DNA of 64,000 bases, taken from contig CATQHF010000002.1 of assembly GCA_958295865.1 (NCBI GenBank), forward strand, positions 1 to 64,000, read 5' to 3'. The DNA is from an uncultured Dehalococcoidia bacterium (GTDB lineage: Bacteria; Chloroflexota; Dehalococcoidia; Lucifugimonadales; JADFKI01). Below, one piece after another: positions 32,455-40,609 of the stretch. The position numbers and the translations under genes are program-made. Positions within the stretch are counted from its first letter, which is position 1, and the number at the start of each line of letters is the position of its first letter. The notes under the pieces are model-generated. The model worked only from the letters and a program-made list of their open reading frames with translations. It ran no database searches and was not told the origin of the DNA.

Positions 32455-34128
32455 TTAAGGCTGAGTGGTTGCCGTTGGTGTCGGAGCGCATGCTGCGTTG
32501 TTGGTCACGCCTATGAGGTCGGGTTCGCTCTTGCTTATCCGCAGCATAAGCAGGTCGCCGTCTTGCCAAGGCTGTACGCACACGCCCCATGCCAGTGACC
32601 GCGCGTTCCCCTCGCCGATCTCTACCGCATCATCAAAATCCAGACGCAGTATTTTGCCGTTCAGCGCGATGAAGTCTATGTGATGTCCTGTCAAGCGGCT
32701 ATGCGGGGACAGACGCATCTTGACCTGACGGTCAGCCCATTCGATGCGCTCTATGGATATGCTGCCAACGCCTTCGGTTGTGAAGGACGACGGCTTGAGA
32801 ACACCGTTCGCAGCGTCCGCGCCCACTGCCGTCCCTATTGCCACAGGGTCGAAGAACGCCTCGTGCAAAGTACCATCGGGCGCGGTTACGGTGATGACCC
32901 CTTCACTCCTCTTAAGACGCAGTTCAGGGTTATAGTCACAAGGAACCCATATAGCCGGCTGAACTATGTAGAAAACCCTGTACACGCCCCTGGGTATAGG
33001 GCGAGTTGTAACATCTTCCCAGGCGTAACCCACCGTATCCGGATCATTATCATGGTCGTCAGTGACTCTAATGATGAACAGGTCGGAGTCCGGTCCCGTA
33101 GTCCACCATTTTGCATCGGTAGGCGGTTCCGGATAGATAGCATTGCCGGTCAGAGATAAGATGCGATGTCCTGCGGGCAGACCCGATTCAATATGAAATT
33201 CGTCTAATGTATAATGCCCTGCTTGACCTGCTCGTATCCGAGCATCAGTTCGGAAACGCAATTTTACGCAGAATTCATATCCTGGAATGTCGCGCCCATC
33301 AGTGAGCAAGTCATTGTTTGCCTTTATGCGCTTCTTAATCTCTGACAGTGAAATCGAAGGCGCGCTTGCCGATGTCGCGCCAGCAACCCCCTGAGGAGAT
33401 TCTGTCAGATATTCAGGTTCCGAGGAACCTGTAGCTCCCGAGGGTCCGCTCGGCGCGCTTGCTGGCAGCCATGCTTTGTTGTAATCGCTTGTGATCGCGT
33501 ATTCATGTATATCTACGGCGGATTCCCGAGGTCCTCTAAATCGGTAAGACACCTCATCAGAAGCGCCTTTGGGCATGGGAAAGCCGTAGAGAATCGATTT
33601 CGCTTCCAGAAATATAATAGCCTCCCGATCATTCCAGCGCGCATCGTGCAATGGAAACATAGATGCCGCCTGCGCTTGCGCGCTTTCCCTGTCACTCAAG
33701 TCCGGCCATTGTATCACCGGAACCTTGACGGTGAGTTCGCTGCCGCCGCTTCCTTTCAGATACTCTATTACCTCGAAACGGAACAAGAAGATCGGTATTG
33801 CGCCTATTCCGCCTTCCTCACGATAGTCAACCGTTTCCACGTTCGGCGCGGCAGAGAGCAATCTGACGCGAGCAATGATGTCTGAAAGGAAAACAAGCTC
33901 ATCCAAGGATGACGGAGGATCAGGCGGATATGTTACCGCCGCTACTCGGGGAGATATTGGCGTGGCCGGCGCAATTGGCGATGGCGCAGTGTTAGGCGCG
34001 GGCGCAGCAGCAGGCAAGGGCGTTGCCGGCGACATAGGCGTGGGTATAGCGGGCGCTGCGTTTTCGTTGGCGCATCCGACTAGCGCCAATACCGATAGCA
34101 ACGCTATCAGCCAAGTCTTGTTCATCAT
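32455..34128 (-). CDS. Putative lipoprotein, tandem paralogue 1
   Basis: A 557-residue paralogue of the next gene downstream, with the same signal peptide (MMNKTWLIALLSVLALVGC, lipid cysteine at residue 20), the same Pro/Ala linker and the same body. Both carry SPRVxxVTYxPDPPSSLDELVF, an FRFEVIEYLKGSGGSELTVK-like strand region and HSRLTGHHIDFIAL near the end. It lacks the long Thr-Pro tail, ending CAPTPTATTQP. AAGGAG precedes the start at 34128. The two genes are likely one operon. Role unknown; surface location is inferred from the lipobox. Confidence 0.8.
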   Translation of the reverse strand: MMNKTWLIALLSVLALVGCANENAAPAIPTPMSPATPLPAAAPAPNTAPSPIAPATPISPRVAAVTYPPDPPSSLDELVFLSDIIARVRLLSAAPNVETVDYREEGGIGAIPIFLFRFEVIEYLKGSGGSELTVKVPVIQWPDLSDRESAQAQAASMFPLHDARWNDREAIIFLEAKSILYGFPMPKGASDEVSYRFRGPRESAVDIHEYAITSDYNKAWLPASAPSGPSGATGSSEPEYLTESPQGVAGATSASAPSISLSEIKKRIKANNDLLTDGRDIPGYEFCVKLRFRTDARIRAGQAGHYTLDEFHIESGLPAGHRILSLTGNAIYPEPPTDAKWWTTGPDSDLFIIRVTDDHDNDPDTVGYAWEDVTTRPIPRGVYRVFYIVQPAIWVPCDYNPELRLKRSEGVITVTAPDGTLHEAFFDPVAIGTAVGADAANGVLKPSSFTTEGVGSISIERIEWADRQVKMRLSPHSRLTGHHIDFIALNGKILRLDFDDAVEIGEGNARSLAWGVCVQPWQDGDLLMLRISKSEPDLIGVTNNAACAPTPTATTQP

Positions 34129-34345
34129 ACGGCGCTCCTTTTCCACAAGGATAGGTGATTAGGGCTGAGCGGTTGTATATCCATCATATAGGTCTTGTGG
34201 GGACTTTGCGCCGACGCTTGTTGGGGTTGCATGTTGCCGCTATTCGCCCATCGCGCTGTCATGGGGTAGGGATGCGGTTAGCCTTGTGCGGTTTTGTAGT
34301 CTATAATCAGCGCTGCGGCGGCTTTGGCGCGGTCGCGGAATTGAG

Positions 34346-35626
34346 GTGAAGGACTTGGCGAAACGAGGCGGGCAGGGCGTTCCCACGCACCCCAAGTTGC
34401 GGCTGCTCGAACCGCAGCTTGTGGATTACCGGGGGCAGCGCATGATATATCTGCACGACGGCTTGGGCATTGCCAAGGACGGCGCGCTGATTCCGCAGCA
34501 GTTAGCGCCGCTGCTCTCGCTGTGCGACGGCACGCGCGATATATCGGCGCTGCGTTCCGGGCTGCTGATGCGAACGGGCGCGACGCTTCCCGAAGGTGTC
34601 ATCAACGACATCTTGGGGCAACTGGACGATGCGCTGCTGCTGGAGAATGGCGCTTATCAAGAGGCTGCGGCTCTGGTTGTACAGCGATACAGGCAGGCGA
34701 AGCATCGGCTGCCGTCGCATGCGGGGCCGGTGTATCCGTCAGACGCCGCGCAACTGACGCGGATGATGGAGGGCTATTGCGCCGAAACTCCGGCGTCGGA
34801 CGGCGACGATACGCCTACGGGCAGGCTTGTAGGGATGCTTTGCCCGCACATAGACTACGCGCGCGGGCATAAGACTTACGCGGAGCTGTGGCAGCGCGCC
34901 AAGCCTTCGCTTGACGATGTGGAGTTGGTCATCATGTTCGGGACCGACCATTCGGGCGGGCTGGGCGCGCTGACGCCGACGCGCCAGAGCTACGCCACGC
35001 CGCACGGCGTCCTGCCAACCGACACGGCGATTGTCGACGGTCTCGCCGACGCGCTGGGACAGGGCAGGGCATACGCGGAGGAGCTTCACCATATCAAGGA
35101 ACATTCCATCGAGCTGGCGTCGGTGTGGCTGCATCACTTCTTGGACGGGCGTGCTTGTCCAGTCGTGCCAATTCTCTGCGGCTCGTTTCACCACTTCATC
35201 AGCGGCAATGGGCATCCGTCGGAGGATGATAACATCGGGGCGGCGCTTCGCTGCCTGCGCGAGATGACAGCGGGGCGCGATACCCTGGTTATCGCGGCGG
35301 GCGACTTGGCGCACATGGGGCCGGCATTCGGCGACGCGCACCCGCTCGACGCGATAGCGCGCGCCAAGCTTGCCGCCGCCGACCGCGAGTCTATGGCTCA
35401 TATTTGCGATGGCGACGCGGCGGCGTTCTTTCAGAGTTCGCGCGATGAGTCCGACTCACGGCGTATATGCGGCATATCGCCGATATATTTGGCGCTGGAA
35501 TATCTGAATGGCAAGCGGCTGCGCGGCGAGTCCATGGGATATGATCAGTGTTCCGCCGATTCGCAGGGCGGTTCGGTCGTGTCCATCGCCGGGGCGCTGC
35601 TGTATGAGGGGAGCCGGCAGGATTAG
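34346..35626 (+). CDS. amrB: MEMO1/AmmeMemoRadiSam system protein B with N-terminal extension
   Basis: A 426-residue protein whose last 290 residues are a MEMO-family domain (extradiol-dioxygenase-like fold). Histidines that bind metal in relatives are seen in GMLCPHIDYARGH, MFGTDHSGGLG and HIKEHSIELASVWLHHF, and GDLAHMGPAFGD follows. The first 130 residues are extra: YLHDGLGIAKDGALIPQQLAPLLSLCDGTRDISALRSGL looks like a small winged-helix region reminiscent of PqqD-type domains (weak resemblance). The partners AmmeMemoRadiSam A and the radical SAM protein are not adjacent. The start is GTG 34346 without a clear ribosome-binding site; TTG 34358 is an alternative. Confidence 0.8.
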   Translation: MKDLAKRGGQGVPTHPKLRLLEPQLVDYRGQRMIYLHDGLGIAKDGALIPQQLAPLLSLCDGTRDISALRSGLLMRTGATLPEGVINDILGQLDDALLLENGAYQEAAALVVQRYRQAKHRLPSHAGPVYPSDAAQLTRMMEGYCAETPASDGDDTPTGRLVGMLCPHIDYARGHKTYAELWQRAKPSLDDVELVIMFGTDHSGGLGALTPTRQSYATPHGVLPTDTAIVDGLADALGQGRAYAEELHHIKEHSIELASVWLHHFLDGRACPVVPILCGSFHHFISGNGHPSEDDNIGAALRCLREMTAGRDTLVIAAGDLAHMGPAFGDAHPLDAIARAKLAAADRESMAHICDGDAAAFFQSSRDESDSRRICGISPIYLALEYLNGKRLRGESMGYDQCSADSQGGSVVSIAGALLYEGSRQD

Positions 35627-35678
35627 ACGGGATTGATAAGATAGGATTTGCTTTGGCGGATAGTCAGGAGGCGCAACT

Positions 35679-36707
35679 ATGTTGGGTGTAGTGTTCACGG
35701 GCAGCGGCAAGTTGGAAATCAGGGAGTTCGCGGATCCATCGCCGGGCGCTGGGCAGGTGGTGGTGGAGATGAAGTCGTCGGGGCTGTGCGGCAGCGACCT
35801 GCGTCCGTTTCGCTCGTCGGCGGACGAGCTTGGGGCGCGCGCTGAGATTATCAGTGGGCATGAGCCTTGCGGCGTGGTCGCGGAGGTTGGCGCGGGCGTG
35901 CGGAATGTCAGGGTGGGCGACCGCGTGATGGTGCATCATTACAGCGGCTGCCAGCGATGCGAGCACTGCCAGAGGGGATGGACGCAGCTTTGCCAGAGCG
36001 AATACCAGAAGGTCTATGGCTCGGGGGCGCACGGCGGCAATGCCGACTATGAGCTCATCGAGGACTACATGTGCGTGCCGATGCCCGACGGCTTGAGCTA
36101 CGAAGAGGGGGCGGCGATAGCCTGCGGCACTGGCACGGCATATCAGGCGCTGCGTCGGCTGGATGTTTCGGGGCGCGATGTGCTTGCCGTGTTCGGGCAG
36201 GGTCCGGTGGGGCTGAGCGGCACGTTCTTGGGCGCGCACATGGGCGCTCGCGTGATTGCGGTTGACCCGGTGGCGGAGCGCCGCGAACTCGCGGAGGCGT
36301 CGGGCGCGTGGCGGAGCATCGACCCCATGCGGGACGACCCGGTGAGCGCGATATACGAGCTGACGGGCGGCAGGGGAGCGGATTGCACGCTGGACGCTAC
36401 CGGCATCGGCGAGGTGCGCGCCAACGCCATTCGCAGCACGCGCATCTGGGGCAGGGCTTGCCTCGTCGGTGAGGGCGGCACGATGACCGTGGAGCCGTCG
36501 CCCGACATCATTCACCGCCAGCTCAACCTGTACGGCTCATGGACTTTCAGCAAGACGGTGCTGGAGGAGCTTGCGAACTGGGTCGTGGAGCGGCGGATTC
36601 CGCTGAGCGAGATCATCACGCACCGCTTCACTTTGGACAAGGCGGAAGAGGCGTTCGACCTGTTCAACGGCGCGACGACGGGCAAGGTGGTGTTCAATTG
36701 GGACTAG
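35679..36707 (+). CDS. Zinc-dependent alcohol dehydrogenase
   Basis: A 342-residue medium-chain dehydrogenase. The catalytic zinc ligands are in SSGLCGSDLRPF and GHEPCGVVAEVG, the structural zinc cysteines in CQRCEHCQRGWTQLC, and the nucleotide fold in VFGQGPVGLSGTFLGAHMGARVIAVDP. The acidic D after the second strand favours NAD. GGAGG lies upstream of the ATG. Substrate unknown; relatives are threonine, sorbitol or other polyol dehydrogenases. It stands between amrB and fhs with no clear pathway partner. Confidence 0.87.
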   Translation: MLGVVFTGSGKLEIREFADPSPGAGQVVVEMKSSGLCGSDLRPFRSSADELGARAEIISGHEPCGVVAEVGAGVRNVRVGDRVMVHHYSGCQRCEHCQRGWTQLCQSEYQKVYGSGAHGGNADYELIEDYMCVPMPDGLSYEEGAAIACGTGTAYQALRRLDVSGRDVLAVFGQGPVGLSGTFLGAHMGARVIAVDPVAERRELAEASGAWRSIDPMRDDPVSAIYELTGGRGADCTLDATGIGEVRANAIRSTRIWGRACLVGEGGTMTVEPSPDIIHRQLNLYGSWTFSKTVLEELANWVVERRIPLSEIITHRFTLDKAEEAFDLFNGATTGKVVFNWD

Positions 36708-36810
36708 CTTATCTCGTCAGCCCGTGAACTTATGGCGCTCAGTCCGGCAGTAAGTACGGCAGCGCTGAGTTGACTGCGTCATAACTATGTCCATGTGCTA
36801 AAATGCCATT

Positions 36811-36832
36811 GGCTTGCCGATAGGCGCAAGCC
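36811..36832 (+). promoter_or_regulatory. Inverted repeat in the fhs leader
   Basis: GGCTTGC and GCAAGCC form a 7-bp stem in the 178-bp region before fhs. CCCGTGAACT occurs twice in this region (about 36720 and 36831). TACTATAAAG and an AAGAGGAGC ribosome-binding site follow. I could not match it to the known folate or ZTP riboswitch consensus. Confidence 0.3.
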
Positions 36833-36885
36833 CGTGAACTCGTGGTATATCCACAAAATCGCTACTATAAAGAGGAGCTATAAAC

Positions 36886-38508
36886 ATGCGCCCAATCACA
36901 GATGTCGCAGCAGAGTTGGGACTCGACACGCAATCGCTTATCCCGCAAGGGCACTACAAGGCTAAGATACCGTTGGATGCCATACGCGAGGACGGCAAGC
37001 GGGGCAAGCTTATAGTCGTTACGGGCATTACGCCCACGCCCGCGGGTGAAGGCAAGACGACTACGACCGTTGGCATGGCGCAGGGGTTCGGCAGGCTGGG
37101 CAAGAATGTGGTTGCCACGCTGCGAGAACCCTCGCTCGGCCCGATATTCGGCATCAAGGGCGGCGGCACGGGTGGCGGTCTTTCGCTTGTGGAGCCGGAG
37201 GATGAGGTGAACATTCACTTCACCGGCGACGCGCATGCCGTCGGGTCGGCGCACAACTTGCTTGCGGCGCTTACGGACAATGCCGCGCAGCGTGGGCAGA
37301 TTCCGGGCTTCGGGCCAACGGGCATCACCTGGCGGCGCGTTACCGATGTCGAAGACAGGGCGCTGCGTACTGTGGTTACGGGCATCGGCGGCTCACCTAA
37401 CGCGCCGATGCGCGAGTCGGGCTTCGACATCGTTACGGCTTCGGAGATTATGGCCGTGCTCGCGCTCGCATCCGGTCTTGAGAACCTGCGCGAGCGCCTC
37501 AGCCGCATCGTCGTTGGTCTCACCGACTCGGGCGAGCCTGTGACCGCTGCCGATGTGAATGCCGTCGGTTCCATGATGTCGCTGCTGAGATACGCGATTC
37601 AGCCCAACATCGTGCAGACGACGGAAGGGCAGCCGGTAATCATTCATGCGGGGCCTTTCGGCAACATCGCGCACGGTTGCAGTTCGGTCGTGGGCGACAA
37701 GGTCGCGCTCGGATATGCCGACTATGTGCTGACGGAAGCGGGCTTTGGCGCGGATTTGGGCTTCGAGAAGTTCATGCACATCAAGGCGCGCTTCAACGGA
37801 CTTGAGCCGAGCGGGGCGGTCATCGTGGCGACCGTGCGCGCGCTCAGGTCGCATGGCGGGGCGCTGAGGCGCGAACTGGATACGCCCGATGAGGACAAGG
37901 TTCGGAAGGGTATGGCGAACCTCGAACACCTGATAGGCGTAATTCGCTCCTTCGGATTGCCGGTGGTTGTGGCATTGAACAGGTTCCCGTCCGACACCGA
38001 CGCCGAGCTTGCGATAGTAAGGCAGGGATGCCTAGAGGCGGGCGCTTTCGATGCGGTGGATACGCGCGTGTTCACAGAGGGCGGCGCGGGCGGCGTTGAC
38101 CTCGCCGAGGCGGTAATCGCTGCGACGGAAGGCGATGACCCCGAAATCTCTTATCTCTACGCGGAGGACGCATCTACGCGGGATAAGGTGCGGGCGCTGG
38201 CGCAGAAGGTATATGGCGCTGACGATGTTTCGTGGGCGACATCTACGCGGAGGCCCTTGCGGCGCTACGCGGAGCTGGGCTGGGGCAATCTGCCGGTGTG
38301 CATGGCGAAGACGCACCTGTCAATATCGCACAATCCGCGCCTCAAAGGCAGGCCCTCGGGCTACACATTCCAGGTTTCGGATGTGCGCGCGTCCGTCGGA
38401 GCGGGGTTCATCTATCCCATCGCCGGCAGCATCATGACTATGCCGGGGCTGCCCGGCTCACCGCGCGCGCTGGATGTGGACGCTGCCGGGAATATCCTGG
38501 GGCTGTAG
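36886..38508 (+). CDS. fhs: Formate--tetrahydrofolate ligase
   Basis: Joins formate to tetrahydrofolate with ATP, giving 10-formyl-THF for purines, serine or the methyl branch of C1 metabolism. The 540 residues include the P-loop TPTPAGEGKTTTTVGMAQGF, LREPSLGPIFGIKGGGTGGG, FTGDAHAVGSAHNLL, GFGADLGFEKFMHIKAR and the C-terminal GFIYPIAGSIMTMPGLPGSP. All are family hallmarks. AAGAGGAGC precedes the ATG. It lies about 11 kb upstream of the formate dehydrogenase gene on the same strand, so formate can be both assimilated and oxidised by genes in this region. Confidence 0.97.
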   Translation: MRPITDVAAELGLDTQSLIPQGHYKAKIPLDAIREDGKRGKLIVVTGITPTPAGEGKTTTTVGMAQGFGRLGKNVVATLREPSLGPIFGIKGGGTGGGLSLVEPEDEVNIHFTGDAHAVGSAHNLLAALTDNAAQRGQIPGFGPTGITWRRVTDVEDRALRTVVTGIGGSPNAPMRESGFDIVTASEIMAVLALASGLENLRERLSRIVVGLTDSGEPVTAADVNAVGSMMSLLRYAIQPNIVQTTEGQPVIIHAGPFGNIAHGCSSVVGDKVALGYADYVLTEAGFGADLGFEKFMHIKARFNGLEPSGAVIVATVRALRSHGGALRRELDTPDEDKVRKGMANLEHLIGVIRSFGLPVVVALNRFPSDTDAELAIVRQGCLEAGAFDAVDTRVFTEGGAGGVDLAEAVIAATEGDDPEISYLYAEDASTRDKVRALAQKVYGADDVSWATSTRRPLRRYAELGWGNLPVCMAKTHLSISHNPRLKGRPSGYTFQVSDVRASVGAGFIYPIAGSIMTMPGLPGSPRALDVDAAGNILGL

Positions 38509-38555
38509 GCGGTCGTGTTGATGGGTGCGCTTCGCTTATAGAAGGGGGCAAGAGA

Positions 38556-38858
38556 TTGGCTTACAAGAAGTCCGGGCACAACTACAAGGTTGGAAGCAAG
38601 GGCGAAATGCACATAAGAAAAGAGCTGCTCGAAGCCCTGGGGATAGGCCCGGGCTGGATTGCGTTGCAGCGCGTCGTGGACAACAAGCTGGAAGTGGAGT
38701 TTCTGCCGCCGGAGCATAGGGAGTCTTTGGCGGGCAGTCTTCCGAAGCCTGATAATGTCCCCGGAATACCGGCGGATGCCGACTGGGGCAAGATAAGGGA
38801 GGCGGCTTGGACACGCAGGGCAGAGCAGAAGATGGGACTGCGCGAGATGGAAATATGA
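38556..38858 (+). CDS. AbrB/MazE-type antitoxin
   Basis: A 100-residue swapped-hairpin (AbrB-like) DNA-binding antitoxin: YKVGSKGEMHIRKELLEALGIGPGWIALQRVVDNKLEVEFLPPEHRESL. The start is a TTG at 38556 with AAGGGGG eight bases before. The open frame extends far upstream into fhs but that part is only an overlapping shadow. Its stop overlaps the ATG of the PIN toxin by four bases, so the two form a VapBC-type pair. Confidence 0.82.
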   Translation: MAYKKSGHNYKVGSKGEMHIRKELLEALGIGPGWIALQRVVDNKLEVEFLPPEHRESLAGSLPKPDNVPGIPADADWGKIREAAWTRRAEQKMGLREMEI

Positions 38859-39256
38859 GCGGCTTTTTGGACACGAGTGTGACCATTAGGTACATCACCG
38901 GCGATCCGCCCGATATGGTCGAACATGCTATTCAGATCGTAGAAGATGTCGACGACCTAATCATTACGGAAGGCGTGCTTGGAGAAACTGCGTTTGTCCT
39001 TTCGTCCGTGTACCGAATGCCTCGTGAGCAGATAGTTGACAAGTTGCTGGATTTGGTCAGACGAGACAACATTTCCATCTATGCTATAAACAAGGACTTG
39101 GCGCTTCAAGGGCTGATGATGTGTCGCCCGTCGGGGCGGGTGTCGGTTGCGGACGCGATGATATGGGCGGCGGCTCGGTCGGACGGAGCGCGGGTTATCT
39201 ATACATTCGACCAGCGCTTTCCTAGTGAGGGTATCGAGTTGCGCGGGAGGGTGTGA
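38855..39256 (+). CDS. PIN-domain toxin (VapC-type)
   Basis: A 133-residue PIN-domain RNase. The conserved acidic residues appear in SGFLDTSVTIRY (D6), ITEGVLGETAFVLSSVYRM (E), SVADAMIWAAARSDGARVIYTFDQRF (D and D). The ATG at 38855 overlaps the antitoxin stop (ATGA), giving translational coupling. Relatives cut tRNA or rRNA when freed from the antitoxin; the target here is unknown. The module lies between fhs and moeA on the same strand. Confidence 0.85.
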   Translation: MSGFLDTSVTIRYITGDPPDMVEHAIQIVEDVDDLIITEGVLGETAFVLSSVYRMPREQIVDKLLDLVRRDNISIYAINKDLALQGLMMCRPSGRVSVADAMIWAAARSDGARVIYTFDQRFPSEGIELRGRV

Positions 39257-39327
39257 GTTCCGTACCTTCTATGGATGCACAATTGCCCCAGTGTCTCCGA
39301 TTGCAGACTGTTTGGTGGAATTAAGAG

Positions 39328-40563
39328 ATGCCTGAGTTCTTCAATGTGCTTGCTCCTGACGCCGCGTTCGATGCGCTCAAGCCGATGCTGGCGATGAGCG
39401 TGGGCGTGGATGTCGTGGCGACGGCCGATGCGCTGGGTCGCGTTACGGCCGAGGACATCGTATCGCCTGAAGACTTGCCCGCCTTCGCGCGTTCCACGAT
39501 GGACGGTTATTCGGTGCGCTCGCGGGATACATTCGGAGCGAGCGAAGGCTTGCCCGCATACCTTGACCTCGTGGGCGAAGTGCCGATGGGCGAGGCGGCG
39601 CATGCGCGTCTTGGCATCGGGCAGGCTGCGAAGGCGTACACCGGCGGAATGCTGGCTCAGGACGCCGACGCCGTCGTTCAGGTCGAGCGCACCCAGATGC
39701 TGGACGATACCGCCATAGAGGCGCTGCGCGCGGTTGCGCCGGGCGAGAATGTGGTACAGGTCGGCGAAGATGTGCGGAAGGGCGACATCATCCTGCTCAA
39801 GGGCAGCGTCATACGCCCGCAGGACATCGGCGGCATACTCGCGCTTGGCATCACCGGCGTCGCTGTGAGCCGCAAGCCGCGCGTGGGCATCATCTCCACG
39901 GGCGACGAGCTTGTGCCGCCGGGCGCGGCGGTGGGCGCGGGGCGCATCCGCGACATCAATACCTATACCATATCGGCGCTGACTGCGGAGGCGGGCGGCA
40001 TAGCCATGCCCCTTGCGCTGGTAGCGGATGAGTTCGAGGCGCAGCGCAATGCCGCATTGAAGGGCTTGGCAGCATGTGACATTCTCGTGTTCTCGGCCGG
40101 AAGCTCGGTCAGCAGCCGCGACCTGACCGCCGATGTCATCAACAGCCTGGGCGAGCCGGGCGTTATCGTGCATGGCATATCCATCAAGCCGGGCAAGCCG
40201 ACGGTCATAGGCTTGGCAGACGACAAGCCCATATTCGGACTGCCGGGCAATCCGGTGTCTGCGATGGTCGTGTTCGACCTGCTGGTGCGGCCGGCGATAT
40301 ACTACCTTGCGGGATGCAAGCGCATTCCCGCGCCGCCGACCACAAGGGCAGCGTTGCGGCGCGACATCCCATCCGTCGCCGGGCGCGAGGATTTCATTCC
40401 GGTCAGACTGCGCCAATCGGACGATGGCGCAAGCGTGGCTGAGCCGGTGTTTGGCAAGTCGAATCTGATCTATACGCTGGTGCGATCGGATGGTATCGTG
40501 AAAGTGCCGATGGACAGATCAGGGCTGTATGCGGGGGAACTGGTGGATGTGCGGTTATACTGA
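39328..40563 (+). CDS. moeA: Molybdopterin molybdenumtransferase MoeA
   Basis: A 411-residue MoeA that inserts molybdate (or tungstate) into molybdopterin. Visible are the N-terminal region FARSTMDGYSVRSRDTF, AYTGGMLAQDADAVVQVE, the central STGDELV motif (GIISTGDELVPPGAAV), SSVSSRDLTADVI and FGLPGNPVSAMVVFDLLVRP. It is the first gene of the cofactor/formate dehydrogenase cluster, followed by a second MoeA-like gene after a broken nuclease gene. Two MoeA proteins often share work in organisms that use both Mo and W enzymes. Confidence 0.95.
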   Translation: MPEFFNVLAPDAAFDALKPMLAMSVGVDVVATADALGRVTAEDIVSPEDLPAFARSTMDGYSVRSRDTFGASEGLPAYLDLVGEVPMGEAAHARLGIGQAAKAYTGGMLAQDADAVVQVERTQMLDDTAIEALRAVAPGENVVQVGEDVRKGDIILLKGSVIRPQDIGGILALGITGVAVSRKPRVGIISTGDELVPPGAAVGAGRIRDINTYTISALTAEAGGIAMPLALVADEFEAQRNAALKGLAACDILVFSAGSSVSSRDLTADVINSLGEPGVIVHGISIKPGKPTVIGLADDKPIFGLPGNPVSAMVVFDLLVRPAIYYLAGCKRIPAPPTTRAALRRDIPSVAGREDFIPVRLRQSDDGASVAEPVFGKSNLIYTLVRSDGIVKVPMDRSGLYAGELVDVRLY

Positions 40564-40609
40564 TGCTGATACCATAGAATCATTGCAAGGATTCAGTAAG
40601 GAGTTGAGA

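Noticed and set aside
36708..36885. ZTP (pfl) or tetrahydrofolate riboswitch before fhs
   Set aside because: Some pieces such as CGTGAACT look similar, but the downstream conserved CCGCCUGGGC element of the ZTP class and the known folate-class cores were not found.
38232..38555. A long N-terminal extension of the AbrB-like antitoxin running into fhs
   Set aside because: The extra part is a frame shadow of the conserved fhs C-terminus; a TTG with a good ribosome-binding site at 38556 gives a normal antitoxin.
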